A stretch of 47,131 nucleotides of DNA from Endozoicomonas acroporae (GTDB lineage: Bacteria > Pseudomonadota > Gammaproteobacteria > Pseudomonadales > Endozoicomonadaceae). Shown piece by piece: positions 33,662 through 42,669 of the stretch (its first letter is position 1; each line of letters begins with the position of its first letter). Position numbers and translations under genes: made by a program. The stretch spans positions 1 through 47,131 of the forward strand of contig NZ_PJPV01000055.1 in the NCBI RefSeq assembly GCF_002864045.1. Reading direction: 5' to 3'. A model generated the notes under the pieces. That model searched no databases, had not been told where the DNA came from, and saw only the letters and a program-made list of their open reading frames with translations.

Positions 33662-35167
33662 ATGCCCAATAGAATCCCCCTGTTTATTGATGGCGAATTC
33701 ATCGCCAGTGAAAGCTCACAGTTTATTTCTGTCACCAACCCTGCAACCCAGGAACTGCTGGCGGAACTGCCCTTTGCCACCGAAGCCGAAATGGAAAAAG
33801 CCGTGAAAAGTGCCAAAGCAGCCTTTAAGCAGTGGCGGGATGTCCCGGTATCGGACCGTGCACGTCTGATGATGCGCTATGTCGCCCTGCTTAAAGACAA
33901 CCATGATGCCCTTGCAGAACTGGTTTCCCTGGATACCGGCAAAACGTTTGCTGATGCCAGGGGCGATGTATGGCGTGGTATTGAAGTGGTCGAACAGGCG
34001 GCCAATATCCCTTCAGCCATGATGGGTGAAACCGTTGAGAATGTTGCCAGTAATATCGACACCTGTAGCTATACCCAGCCCCTGGGCGTTTGTGTTGGTA
34101 TCAGCCCATTTAACTTTCCGGCCATGATTCCACTGTGGATGTACCCTCTGGCGATTGCCGCTGGCAATACATTTATTCTGAAGCCCTCAGAGCAGGTACC
34201 ACTCACGGTGATGCGCCTGATTGAGCTGTTTGTGGCAGCGGGTGCTCCCAAGGGGGTACTGCAAGCCATTCACGGCGGTAAAGAGCAGGTAGACTACCTC
34301 CTGAATCACCCTGATACCAAAGCGGTGTCGTTTGTAGGCTCGGTAGCTGTTGGTCAATACATCTACCAGACAGCCACCGCAAATATGATGCGTGCCCAGT
34401 GTATGGCGGGGGCGAAAAACCATATGGTGATCATGCCCGATGCCGACAAAGACCGGGTATTAAATGGTCTTGTTGGGGCATCTGTGGGGGCTGCCGGTCA
34501 ACGCTGCATGGCCATCAGCGTGGCGGTCTTTGTCGGGGACAGTAAACACTGGATTGAGGAGTTAAAAGACCAGCTATCCGTTGTTAAACCGGGTGCCTGG
34601 GACGACCCCAAAGCCGGCTACGGCCCGGTCATTTCCAAAGCCGCCAAAGATCGTGTACTGGGGTTAATCGCCAAAGGCAGAGAAGAAGGCGCAACCTGCC
34701 TGCTGGACGGCAGTGACTGCACGGTTGCCGGACTTCCGGAAGGCAACTGGGTCGGGCCAACACTGTTTACCGATGTCACCACGGAGATGGCCATCTACCG
34801 GGAAGAGATCTTTGGCCCGGTGCTCTGCTGCATAACGGTGGATACACTGGCGGAAGCCATTGAGCTGATCAATGCCAGCCCATACGGCAATGGTACATCA
34901 ATCTTTACCAGCTCTGGTGCTGCTGCCCGTAAATACCAGCGTGACATTGAAGTGGGTCAGGTAGGGATTAATATTCCTATTCCTGTCCCCCTCCCCTTCT
35001 TCTCATTCACTGGCTGGAAAGGTTCGTTTATGGGTGACCTCCATGCCTATGGCAAGCAGGCAGTGCGTTTCTATACAGAAACGAAAACCGTGACCTCCCT
35101 CTGGAACTATGATGAAGGGGCGGTTAAACACAGTGATCAGCCAAACCTGACAATCCATCTGAAATAA
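33662..35167 (+). CDS. mmsA: CoA-acylating methylmalonate-semialdehyde dehydrogenase
   Basis: 501 residues, the usual length for MmsA. The aldehyde-dehydrogenase fold has the cofactor motif [14 protein letters not shown] and the catalytic cysteine Cys282 in [18 protein letters not shown] is diagnostic of the MmsA subfamily rather than succinate-semialdehyde dehydrogenases. It converts methylmalonate semialdehyde to propionyl-CoA, or malonate semialdehyde to acetyl-CoA, in valine, inositol or beta-alanine breakdown. ATG at 33662 has AGACAGG upstream. The normal valine-pathway partners are not adjacent; the aminotransferase on the other side of the IS607 copy may be a former neighbour. Confidence 0.92.
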   Translation: MPNRIPLFIDGEFIASESSQFISVTNPATQELLAELPFATEAEMEKAVKSAKAAFKQWRDVPVSDRARLMMRYVALLKDNHDALAELVSLDTGKTFADARGDVWRGIEVVEQAANIPSAMMGETVENVASNIDTCSYTQPLGVCVGISPFNFPAMIPLWMYPLAIAAGNTFILKPSEQVPLTVMRLIELFVAAGAPKGVLQAIHGGKEQVDYLLNHPDTKAVSFVGSVAVGQYIYQTATANMMRAQCMAGAKNHMVIMPDADKDRVLNGLVGASVGAAGQRCMAISVAVFVGDSKHWIEELKDQLSVVKPGAWDDPKAGYGPVISKAAKDRVLGLIAKGREEGATCLLDGSDCTVAGLPEGNWVGPTLFTDVTTEMAIYREEIFGPVLCCITVDTLAEAIELINASPYGNGTSIFTSSGAAARKYQRDIEVGQVGINIPIPVPLPFFSFTGWKGSFMGDLHAYGKQAVRFYTETKTVTSLWNYDEGAVKHSDQPNLTIHLK

Positions 35168-35174
35168 CCATCCA

Positions 35175-35196
35175 AAGGCTGGCTTTTGCCAGCCTT
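35175..35196 (+). terminator. Rho-independent terminator after mmsA
   Basis: A perfect 9-bp stem, AAGGCTGGC and GCCAGCCTT, with a TTTT loop lies 7 bp after the stop of mmsA and is followed by pyrimidine-rich CTCTCTCC. This is a convincing intrinsic terminator for mmsA. Confidence 0.8.
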
Positions 35197-35353
35197 CTCT
35201 CTCCTCCAGAACCAGTATTTTGCTCGAAATACAACATCAGCATATCTCTTTAAACAAAGCAGAGGTAAAATTCTGGCCCACAAATTTTCCCGTAGCGCCA
35301 ACAATCAACACCTAAACTGGAACAGCGTCTGATGTTCCTTTCGGAGACTTCCG

Positions 35354-37105
35354 ATGTTCAGAAACTTTGTCTGGATATTTCTGTTTTTTTCCTTCAACGC
35401 CTTTGCCAACATCACCGCTCCCCAGCCACCGTTACCAACGGAGCTGATTGATGCTCATGCTGCGGTAATAACGGATATTAAAGCCACCGGCAAGCGCGTG
35501 CTTCAGATGGAAGCCAGCTGGGAGACAACCACATCAGAAATGAACCGCGACCTGATTCAGCAGCAGATCGTCTCCGATATTCGCACGACCACGCAACGGG
35601 TAAATAACTTCCTGGACCAGGTTAAGGCCGTTAATACAACAGCCGCCGTGCAACTGGGCGAGGAGGTGGTGAACGCAGAAAATCGCTTTTTTGAAGCCCG
35701 ACTGACCCCCGCCTCATCCGACCTGCGTAAAATGTTTGAGCAATACGAACAGGCTGAAACGGACAAGCAATTGCTGGTGCTGTTCAATATCAATGACTTC
35801 TACGCCTATATCAATTGGTTACAGAGCGAAAGACTGGATAACCTGAATTTACTGAAAAGCTGGCAGGTTGATACCACCGCGTTACAGCAGAAACTTGACC
35901 ATGAGATCACTCGCTATGCCGAGTTTATGGCTGCCTACCTGCGCAACAACAACCGTCAGAAAGAGCTGTTACAGACCGAGCTTAAATCCCTTCCTGCTGA
36001 TGCCCGCAGCTCTCTGGAAAGTAAAATTGCCAGCCAGGATCGCCTGGTGCGCAGCGCAGTCGCCAACCTGAGGCAGATCGTGATGATGATGGAAGAACAG
36101 GAGCTGCCGGTGGATCATTACAATGAACTGATCTTCAAGGCGACCGGCAATCTGGCCGAAGCCGTGGTTAACATTGATACGCTGCGTACGGTAATTGTCG
36201 GGCTATGGGACGACCTGACGCACTGGTTCAAAGCCAATCTGGGTGGCATCCTCTCCCGCCTGTTCCTGTTTGCCGCTCTGTTGGCGGCAGCGATAGTGTT
36301 AGCGCGTCTGGTTCGGCGGGGAATATCCCGTGCCGTCACCCATAAAAAAGCCCGTTTCAGTACACTGGTTCAGGAATTTTTTATCAATGTTGGTGGTAAC
36401 CTGGTGATCATCTTTGGCCTCCTGTTCGCGCTGGCACAGGTAGGTCTGGACCTGACACCGGTACTGACCGGTCTCGGTGTTGCCGGTATTGTCATCGGTT
36501 TTGCCCTGCAGGATACCCTGTCCAACTTCGCCTCCGGAATGATGATCCTGATCTACCGCCCTTTTGATGTGGGTGACTTTGTTGAGGCAGGCGGTGTTGC
36601 CGGCAAAGTCGGCAAGATGAGCCTGGTCAACACCACCATTCGCACCTTCGATAACCAGGTCTTTATGGTGCCTAATGCCAAGATCTGGGGAGAAACCATC
36701 AAAAACATCACCTCGGAACGCATTCGCCGGGTTGATATGGTCTTCGGGGTTGCCTACGGCGACAATGTTGAGCAGGTAGAAGGGATTCTCGAAGATATTG
36801 TCAGCAGCCACCCGAAAATTCTGAAAACGCCAGAGCATATGATTCGTCTGCATGTGCTCAATGAGTCATCCGTGGATTTTGTCGTTCGTCCCTGGGTAAA
36901 AACAGACGACTATTGGGATGTATACTGGGATATTACCCGTGAAGTAAAAGTCCGGTTTGACCGGGAGGGCATCACCATTCCATTCCCGCAACGGGAACTG
37001 CACTTTTATAAAGCACCAGCCGAACTGCCGGGCGAGCGGGTAACCGTGCAACGATCAGATATCGGGCTGCGCACGGTGGGCGAAGGGGAAGACGGGCGTA
37101 CTTAA
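35354..37105 (+). CDS. MscS-family mechanosensitive channel with periplasmic domain
   Basis: 583 residues. A signal peptide (MFRNFVWIFLFFSFNAFA) is followed by about 260 residues rich in coiled-coil helices, likely periplasmic, and then three membrane helices. The pore helix and beta domain carry the family signature VAGIVIGFALQDTLSNFASG and LIYRPFDVGDFVEAGG, then VPNAKIWGETIKN. MscS channels open under membrane tension to release solutes during osmotic downshock; the longer N-terminal part resembles MscK/YbdG-type relatives. GGAG 8 bp upstream fits the start. The C-terminus is complete. Confidence 0.88.
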   Translation: MFRNFVWIFLFFSFNAFANITAPQPPLPTELIDAHAAVITDIKATGKRVLQMEASWETTTSEMNRDLIQQQIVSDIRTTTQRVNNFLDQVKAVNTTAAVQLGEEVVNAENRFFEARLTPASSDLRKMFEQYEQAETDKQLLVLFNINDFYAYINWLQSERLDNLNLLKSWQVDTTALQQKLDHEITRYAEFMAAYLRNNNRQKELLQTELKSLPADARSSLESKIASQDRLVRSAVANLRQIVMMMEEQELPVDHYNELIFKATGNLAEAVVNIDTLRTVIVGLWDDLTHWFKANLGGILSRLFLFAALLAAAIVLARLVRRGISRAVTHKKARFSTLVQEFFINVGGNLVIIFGLLFALAQVGLDLTPVLTGLGVAGIVIGFALQDTLSNFASGMMILIYRPFDVGDFVEAGGVAGKVGKMSLVNTTIRTFDNQVFMVPNAKIWGETIKNITSERIRRVDMVFGVAYGDNVEQVEGILEDIVSSHPKILKTPEHMIRLHVLNESSVDFVVRPWVKTDDYWDVYWDITREVKVRFDREGITIPFPQRELHFYKAPAELPGERVTVQRSDIGLRTVGEGEDGRT

Positions 37106-37178
37106 AAAACTTTTTTTGCACCACAAAGGCACAGAGGACACGAAGAAGAGCAACAGAAGGTAAGAGCGAAGTTCTTAG

Positions 37179-37347
37179 GAATTGTCCTTAAATAATTCCG
37201 ACATTTTAAACTCGGTCTCCGTTCATCCTGAGCGGAGTCGAAGGGTGACTGGCACGATAATCGAGGCCGGAGTATACGCCCTTCGACAGGCTCAGGACGA
37301 ACGGAGTTTCAAGGCTCAGGAATGTCGGAATTATTGCGAGCCAATTC
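37179..37347. repeat. 169-bp nested palindromic element
   Basis: Outer arms GAATTG / CAATTC and AATAATTCCGACATT (37191-37205) / AATGTCGGAATTATT (37321-37335) enclose a second palindrome, CTCCGTTCATCCTGAG (37217-37232) paired with CTCAGGACGAACGGAG (37291-37306). The left end GGAATTGTCCTTAAATAATTCC matches that of the element at 23355. It lies in the gene-free gap after the channel gene, together with CACAAAGGCACAGAGGACACG at about 37122. Confidence 0.7.
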
Positions 37348-37408
37348 ATTACCATCAAAATGCCGTTACTTTGTGTCTTGGTGCCTTTGTGGTTAACAGT
37401 TCTTTCTT

Positions 37409-38149
37409 TTAAGCCTTTTCACAGCACTTCTTGTGCTTTTTGCCGCTGCCACATGGACACGGGTCATTGCGGCCAACTTTGGTCACCTTGACCGGAGCGG
37501 GCTTTTCCAGGGCCTTTTGCCAGATCTCGCGAATATCGTGACACATCACCGCCATCTCCCGGGCCACCGCTGGCATTGCCTGCAGCATCTTATTCACATC
37601 CGGGCCATCTTTCTTTTTGGCTTTTTCCAGCAGGCTGTCTGCACGACTCCAGACGTTCAGCAGCACCATGCAGCTGGACCAGGACTCTTCCATAGGCTGA
37701 ACCCCGGGATGCTTCAGCACCTGGATCCAGACATCCATCAGTAATTGACAGCCCTGCCCATAACCTGTCGCCCATTCCTGCAGGCGGGAAAATTCTGAAC
37801 AATAAACATCGTCAGCCCGGCACTCTTCCGGCAGTACCTCAAAACCACCCGTGATGGTCTTTCTGGTTTTATCCAGCAGGTTAAACAGAATATGGCGGAT
37901 ATCATCTTCCTGCTGTGGGGATTCAAACTCTGGTGTTTTGGTCGCCAGCGCCAGGGTCATCCAACGATCCGGCGGAACATTAACCGGTGAGTTGGCAATG
38001 GCAAACATCAGGCCTTTGATGGCTGGCAGCGTCATAACCTGACCGCTTTTCCCGCCAGGGCGTGATGCCAGATAGGCAGATAATACGGTTTCCTGCTGCT
38101 GATCAAACTCGCAATTGGCCAGGGATGCTTTTCCAGAACTAGCGCTCAA
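37409..38149 (-). CDS. YecA/UPF0149 family protein with SEC-C motif
   Basis: 246 residues. The N-terminal two-thirds match the helical UPF0149 (YecA-like) fold, with WATGYGQGCQLLMDVW as a conserved part. The C-terminus VGRNDPCPCGSGKKHKKCC is a SEC-C zinc-binding tail (C-x-C-x8-C-C) similar to that of SecA. YecA-type proteins have been linked to SecA and ribosomes, but a specific role is not established. The start codon is TTG (38147-38149), supported by GAGGAG six bases before it. The 3' end faces the palindromic element at 37179. Confidence 0.85.
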   Translation of the reverse strand: MSASSGKASLANCEFDQQQETVLSAYLASRPGGKSGQVMTLPAIKGLMFAIANSPVNVPPDRWMTLALATKTPEFESPQQEDDIRHILFNLLDKTRKTITGGFEVLPEECRADDVYCSEFSRLQEWATGYGQGCQLLMDVWIQVLKHPGVQPMEESWSSCMVLLNVWSRADSLLEKAKKKDGPDVNKMLQAMPAVAREMAVMCHDIREIWQKALEKPAPVKVTKVGRNDPCPCGSGKKHKKCCEKA

Positions 38150-38319
38150 CTCAATCTCCTCTCTCCATTTCAGGACAGATACAAAAAAAGGCGCAAATCA
38201 TCGCATCATCAACAGAGTCCATCAATATCCCTGCCACAAAGATGACGTAAATTTTATAATTGTTTTTCATAAACGGCCGTTTGCCTGTCCGGAGGACAGC
38301 GACCAGTATTTCCTGATGG

Positions 38320-39264
38320 TTAGGTTGATGACAGTTCAGCCTGTTTTTGCAAATGGCGTTTGGTTTTCTGGTGCTTAGTTAGATAAGTCTTAAGTGCAAA
38401 GCTTTTTTCGCACACCTCACACTTAAAAGTACCACCGTCACCGGCATGTATGAGACTATGTTTACTCAGGCTATTGGCGAGTCTGAAGCTCTTTTCGCAA
38501 ACCTTGCACGTATAAGGCCTCTCGCCGGTATGTATGCGGCTATGTTTTGTCAGGCCATTGGCCATACTGAAGCTCATTTCGCACACCTCGCACTTATAGG
38601 GCCTTTCGCCGGTATGGATACGGGTATGTTTTTTCAGGTCACTTCTTTGGGCAAAGCGCTTGTCACAATTATCGCACTTATAGGGTCTCACCCCATTATG
38701 GGTGCGGATATGCATTTTCAGGTTACTGGATTGAGTGAAGCTCCTTTTGCATAACTGACACTTATAGGGCTTTAAGCCCTTGTGTATACGGATGTGTTTT
38801 AGCAGATTCATCTTTCGATTAAAGCGCTTCTCACATTGATTACACTGAAAAGACTTCGTGACAGTGTGCAAGACCTTTATTGAATTTGCTATCTGAGCAC
38901 CTGGTTCATTCATTTTTATTTCTGTGAAAATATCACTATTTCCGGATTTATCGCAATTTTCGAGGTGCGAAGATAGTGGGCGTTTATTTCCTTCACTATC
39001 TGCGGACATATGGCAAAGATCATCAGGCTTAGGAAATAGCGGAGGAATCTCCTTAATTTTTGGCCAAATGGGTGAATCAAAAACACCATATCGTTCGATC
39101 ATTTCAGCAATATAGCCAGAATCAGCCGAATCAATCACTTTAACTTTTTTGTCACAGAAAATTCCATCTTTTATTCCAATTTCTTTTGCATCACATATTG
39201 TTGTTTCAGTGAGCCAGTTAAAATCCTCAGGGGAAAAAAAAAGGTAATGAGAAAATGGGTCCAT
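38320..39264 (-). CDS. Six-finger C2H2 (Krueppel-type) zinc-finger protein
   Basis: 314 residues. After a ~135-residue acidic N-terminal part come six tandem C2H2 fingers: C141/C144/H157/H161, C169/C172/H185/H189, C197/C200/H213/H217, C225/C228/H241/H245, C253/C256/H269/H273 and C282/C285/H298/H304. Fingers 3-5 are joined by the canonical metazoan linker HTGERPY. Helix positions -1,2,3,6 read R-M-N-K, Q-S-N-M, Q-S-D-K, M-N-G-K, L-N-S-K, L-T-Y-K. Such long arrays bind DNA in animals and are exceptional in bacteria, which mostly have single Ros-type fingers. It may be a nuclear-targeted effector gained from a host. It sits alone between yecA and nrdD. Confidence 0.9.
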   Translation of the reverse strand: MDPFSHYLFFSPEDFNWLTETTICDAKEIGIKDGIFCDKKVKVIDSADSGYIAEMIERYGVFDSPIWPKIKEIPPLFPKPDDLCHMSADSEGNKRPLSSHLENCDKSGNSDIFTEIKMNEPGAQIANSIKVLHTVTKSFQCNQCEKRFNRKMNLLKHIRIHKGLKPYKCQLCKRSFTQSSNLKMHIRTHNGVRPYKCDNCDKRFAQRSDLKKHTRIHTGERPYKCEVCEMSFSMANGLTKHSRIHTGERPYTCKVCEKSFRLANSLSKHSLIHAGDGGTFKCEVCEKSFALKTYLTKHQKTKRHLQKQAELSST

Positions 39265-39656
39265 TTTTGTACTTTATTGCTAAATTGTTTTCGATAGATT
39301 CAATATTCGACCACTTTTCCAAGAAAAAATTCCTTCATTCCAAATTTTTTTACATTTTATTCAATACCGATTCTGAACCGGGAAAGCGTTGCCAAATGGC
39401 GATGAAGTGCGCTTTCCATGCATGCTGCACCTGTTTTGCACAGTCACCGTCATTTTCCGCTTGATATGGAAATATTTCGGCATATACCTACAGAGTGCTA
39501 TTTCCAGCAGGCTCATCGTGTTTAACCACACGGTATGTGAGACTTTCCCTGTCAGTAACTCCTGACTTCCGAATGAAAACCGCGCTTTCCCCAGCAGATT
39601 TACGTTTTGTCAATATTGCAGAATCAAACAGTTTAGTAGATCATAGTCGCCGCAAA
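39265..39656. other. AT-rich intergenic region between zinc-finger gene and nrdD
   Basis: No gene is visible. The first 100 bp (39265-39365) are very AT-rich (AAATTTTTTTACATTTTATT) and must hold the promoter of the zinc-finger gene on the minus strand. AT-rich stretches of this kind are typical H-NS-type silencing targets, but that is inference. The part nearer 39657 belongs to the nrdD control region. Confidence 0.4.
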
Positions 39657-39672
39657 ACACCATATATAGTGT
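39657..39672. promoter_or_regulatory. NrdR box upstream of nrdD
   Basis: ACACCATATATAGTGT closely matches the 16-bp NrdR consensus (acaCwAtATaTwGtgt), and is centred about 95 bp before the nrdD ATG. NrdR represses ribonucleotide reductase operons; boxes normally come in pairs ~31 bp apart, but I see no clear second box. The nrdR gene itself is at 44865-45326. Confidence 0.75.
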
Positions 39673-39758
39673 CAACCAAACACGCATACCACCACCTGTA
39701 GATATTCCACCCAAAAAGGCGCAATATCTCATTACTCTATTTTGTCCGGAGATTCACC

Positions 39759-41891
39759 ATGACTGAGATCATCAAACGCGATGGCTCACGCCAGCCTTTT
39801 GATGCGCCACGCATCGTAAAAGCCGTTGCCAGCGCCCTCAATGATGCTCAGATCAAAGACCATGACTTTGCTGAGTACGTTGCGAAAAAAGTAGCCAGCA
39901 CCGTGGAAGGTCTGGAACTGGTGGATATCTATGATATTCAGGATCAGGTAGAGCACCTGATGATGAGCAGCGAATACCATAACGCTGCCCGCAAATACAT
40001 TGAATATCGTCAGACCCGGGATATTGAACGTGAGTCGCGTAATGCCCTGAGCCGGGATATTCTGAGCATTATCAACCAGGATAATGAAGAGCTGCTCAAC
40101 GAAAACGCCAACAAAGACAGTAAAATCATCCCCACCCAACGGGACCTTCTGGCCGGTGTTGTCGCCAGGCACTACGCCAGACAGCATATTCTGCCAAAGC
40201 ATATTACTGCGGCCCATGACCGTGGTGAAATCCATTACCACGACCTGGACTACGCGCCTTTCTTCCCAATGTTCAACTGCATGTTGATCGATATTGAAGG
40301 GATGATGACCAACGGTTTCCGCATGGGTAATGCGGAAATTGAAACGCCCAAATCAATCACTACCGCAGCGGCCATCACAGCCCAGATCATTGCCCAGGTT
40401 TCCAGCCATATCTATGGCGGTACCAGCATCAATGAGATTGACCGTATTCACGCACCTTACGTACGCAAAACCTTTGAAAAGCACCGGCAGCAAGGTATGC
40501 GCTGGATCCGTGATGAAGAAAAAGCCCGTGAATACGCCATGGAGATGACCGAAAAGGATTGCTATGACGCCTATCAGGCACTGGAGTATGAGGTAAATAC
40601 CCTGCACACCGCCAATGGTCAGACGCCGTTTGTCACCTTTGGCTTTGGTCTCGGTACCAGTTGGGAAGAGCGCCTGGTGCAGCAGTCCATTCTGAAAAAC
40701 CGGATTCGTGGCCTGGGCAGAAACTGCAAGACACCGGTCTTTCCAAAGCTGGTCTTTGCCATCAGAAAAGGGGTGAACTTCAGCCCTGAAGATCCGAACT
40801 ACGACATCAAGCAGCTGGCACTGGAGTGTGCCAGCAAACGGATGTACCCGGACATTCTCAACTATGACAAGCTGGTTGAAGTGACCGGAAGCTTTAAAAC
40901 ACCTATGGGCTGTCGTTCATTCCTGGGGGTTTATGAAGAAGACGGCAAGATGATTCACGATGGCCGTAATAACCTGGGGGTCGTCTCACTCAACCTGCCC
41001 CGCATAGCGATTGAAAGTAAAGGCAGTGAAGAGACCTTCTACCAGCTGCTGGAACAGCGTCTGCAGCTGGCGAAAGAAGCCCTGATGACCCGTATCCAGC
41101 GTCTGGACAGTGTCCGTGCACGGGTAGCGCCCATTCTCTACGTAGAAGGTGCCTGCGGTGTTCGCCTGAAGCCCGATGACAAAATCAGCGATATGTTCAA
41201 AAATGGCCGTGCCTCCATCTCCCTTGGCTACATCGGTATCCATGAGACGATCAATGCCCTTTATGGTGGCAAAAATGGTTCTGGTGATCTGTACGACAGT
41301 GAAGATCTGCGCCAGAAAGCCGTTGCCATTGTGGAAACGATGCGTGCCGCGGTGAATAAGTGGAAACAGGAAACCGGATACGGTTTCAGCCTCTACTCAA
41401 CCCCAAGCGAAAGCCTGTGTGACCGTTTCTGCCGTCTGGACAAAAAGAAATTTGGTGTTATTCAAGGCGTGACTGAAAAAGGCTACTACACCAACTCTTT
41501 CCATCTGGATGTGGAAAAGAAGGTCAACCCATACGACAAGGTCGACTTTGAACAGGTATACCCCAAACACGCCAGCGGTGGCTTCATCTGTTACGGTGAG
41601 TACCCGAACATGGTCAACAACCTTAAGGCTCTGGAAAACGTTTGGGACTACACCTACGACAAGGTCCCATACTACGGCACCAATACACCCAATGACTCCT
41701 GCTACAGCTGTGATTATGAAGGTGAGTTCAACGCCACCAGCCGTGGTTTTGAATGCCCGCAGTGCAAAAACCGTGACTCCGACAAGATGTCCGTAACCCG
41801 TCGTGTTTGTGGCTACCTGGGTCAACCGAACAGCCGCCCGTTTATTAAAGGTAAGCAGGAAGAAGTGGTTCGTCGGGTGAAGCACCTCTGA
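39759..41891 (+). CDS. nrdD: Anaerobic ribonucleoside-triphosphate reductase NrdD
   Basis: 710 residues, the family length. It begins with an ATP-cone regulatory domain (IIKRDGSRQPFDAPRIVKAV), followed by the glycyl-radical barrel. The C-terminus has the zinc site Cys648/Cys651/Cys666/Cys669 and the radical motif RRVCGYLGQPNSRP, with Gly685 as the radical site. NrdD reduces NTPs to dNTPs without oxygen after activation by NrdG. GGAG 8 bp upstream supports the start. A NrdR box precedes the gene. nrdG follows after 225 bp, a gap filled by a palindromic element. Confidence 0.95.
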   Translation: MTEIIKRDGSRQPFDAPRIVKAVASALNDAQIKDHDFAEYVAKKVASTVEGLELVDIYDIQDQVEHLMMSSEYHNAARKYIEYRQTRDIERESRNALSRDILSIINQDNEELLNENANKDSKIIPTQRDLLAGVVARHYARQHILPKHITAAHDRGEIHYHDLDYAPFFPMFNCMLIDIEGMMTNGFRMGNAEIETPKSITTAAAITAQIIAQVSSHIYGGTSINEIDRIHAPYVRKTFEKHRQQGMRWIRDEEKAREYAMEMTEKDCYDAYQALEYEVNTLHTANGQTPFVTFGFGLGTSWEERLVQQSILKNRIRGLGRNCKTPVFPKLVFAIRKGVNFSPEDPNYDIKQLALECASKRMYPDILNYDKLVEVTGSFKTPMGCRSFLGVYEEDGKMIHDGRNNLGVVSLNLPRIAIESKGSEETFYQLLEQRLQLAKEALMTRIQRLDSVRARVAPILYVEGACGVRLKPDDKISDMFKNGRASISLGYIGIHETINALYGGKNGSGDLYDSEDLRQKAVAIVETMRAAVNKWKQETGYGFSLYSTPSESLCDRFCRLDKKKFGVIQGVTEKGYYTNSFHLDVEKKVNPYDKVDFEQVYPKHASGGFICYGEYPNMVNNLKALENVWDYTYDKVPYYGTNTPNDSCYSCDYEGEFNATSRGFECPQCKNRDSDKMSVTRRVCGYLGQPNSRPFIKGKQEEVVRRVKHL

Positions 41892-41902
41892 TACGGGTGC
41901 CT

Positions 41903-42084
41903 CGTTCCCTCGCTCTGAGGTTGTTGCGAAAGGCCTTAAAAAAACCACAAAGACACAAAGACACAAAGGTTTTGCCGAGCTTGTCTGAGCTACGCTCAGC
42001 ATACAAAAAAGGCTTCCTTTGTGTCTTCGTGCCTTTGTGGTTCAAGGCTTTTATACCTTTTGCAACACGCTCTGCGCGGGAACG
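41903..42084. repeat. 182-bp palindromic element inside the nrdD-nrdG gap
   Basis: Outer arms CGTTCCC (41903) and GGGAACG (42078-42084), then GTTGTTGCGAAAGGCCTT versus AAGGCTTTTATACCTTTTGC, enclose AACCACAAAGACACAAAG and its partner CTTTGTGTCTTCGTGCC. The element would form a long hairpin in any nrdDG transcript and may lower nrdG expression or stabilise the RNA. Confidence 0.7.
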
Positions 42085-42116
42085 AACACCACAGGTACCA
42101 TGGAAAAGCAAAGAGC

Positions 42117-42602
42117 ATGAACTATCTCCAGTACTATCCAATCGATGTGGTCAATGGTGAAGGCACCCGCTGCACCCTGTTTGTCAGTGGCTGTGAACAC
42201 CGCTGCCAAGGCTGCCATAACGCCACCACCTGGGATGCCCGCAAGGGAATACCTTTTGACCAGGCCATGGAAGACCGGATTATTGCCGACCTGGGGGATT
42301 CCCGCATCAAGCGCGATGGGCTGTCGCTGTCCGGCGGAGACCCACTGTTTCCCGGCAATCTATCCGGCATACTGAAGCTGGTTCAGCGGGTAAAAGCTGA
42401 ATATCCGCAGAAAAATATCTGGCTCTGGACTGGCTACACGCTGGAAGAACTCAGTCAGGCTCAACAGGACGTTGTGCAATACATTGATGTGCTGATTGAT
42501 GGACGTTTTGAGCTGGATAAGAGAGATCTGTCACTGCCCTGGCGGGGCAGCAGCAATCAAAGAATAATTGATATTAATAATACACTGAGACAGATTACTT
42601 AA
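42117..42602 (+). CDS. nrdG: Anaerobic RNR-activating radical SAM protein NrdG
   Basis: 161 residues from ATG 42117. The radical-SAM cluster motif is CEHRCQGC (C-x3-C-x2-C), followed by the SAM-binding GGDPLF and IWLWTGYTLEEL segments. NrdG uses a [4Fe-4S] cluster and S-adenosylmethionine to place the glycyl radical on NrdD. The frame is open upstream to 42021, but those 32 residues come from the palindromic repeat, so the start at 42117 (MNYLQYYPIDVVNGEGTRC) is chosen. Confidence 0.93.
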   Translation: MNYLQYYPIDVVNGEGTRCTLFVSGCEHRCQGCHNATTWDARKGIPFDQAMEDRIIADLGDSRIKRDGLSLSGGDPLFPGNLSGILKLVQRVKAEYPQKNIWLWTGYTLEELSQAQQDVVQYIDVLIDGRFELDKRDLSLPWRGSSNQRIIDINNTLRQIT

Positions 42603-42669
42603 AGAAAATGAAACTTTGGGATCAAAATTTAGTCTATTTAAAGTAAATCAAGAATTTAAATACCTAAAT

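Noticed and set aside
42616..42669. TTG start for the RBR-like gene
   Set aside because: No ribosome-binding site stands out and the extra residues add no domain. ATG at 42670 was preferred, though the 18-residue extension cannot be excluded.
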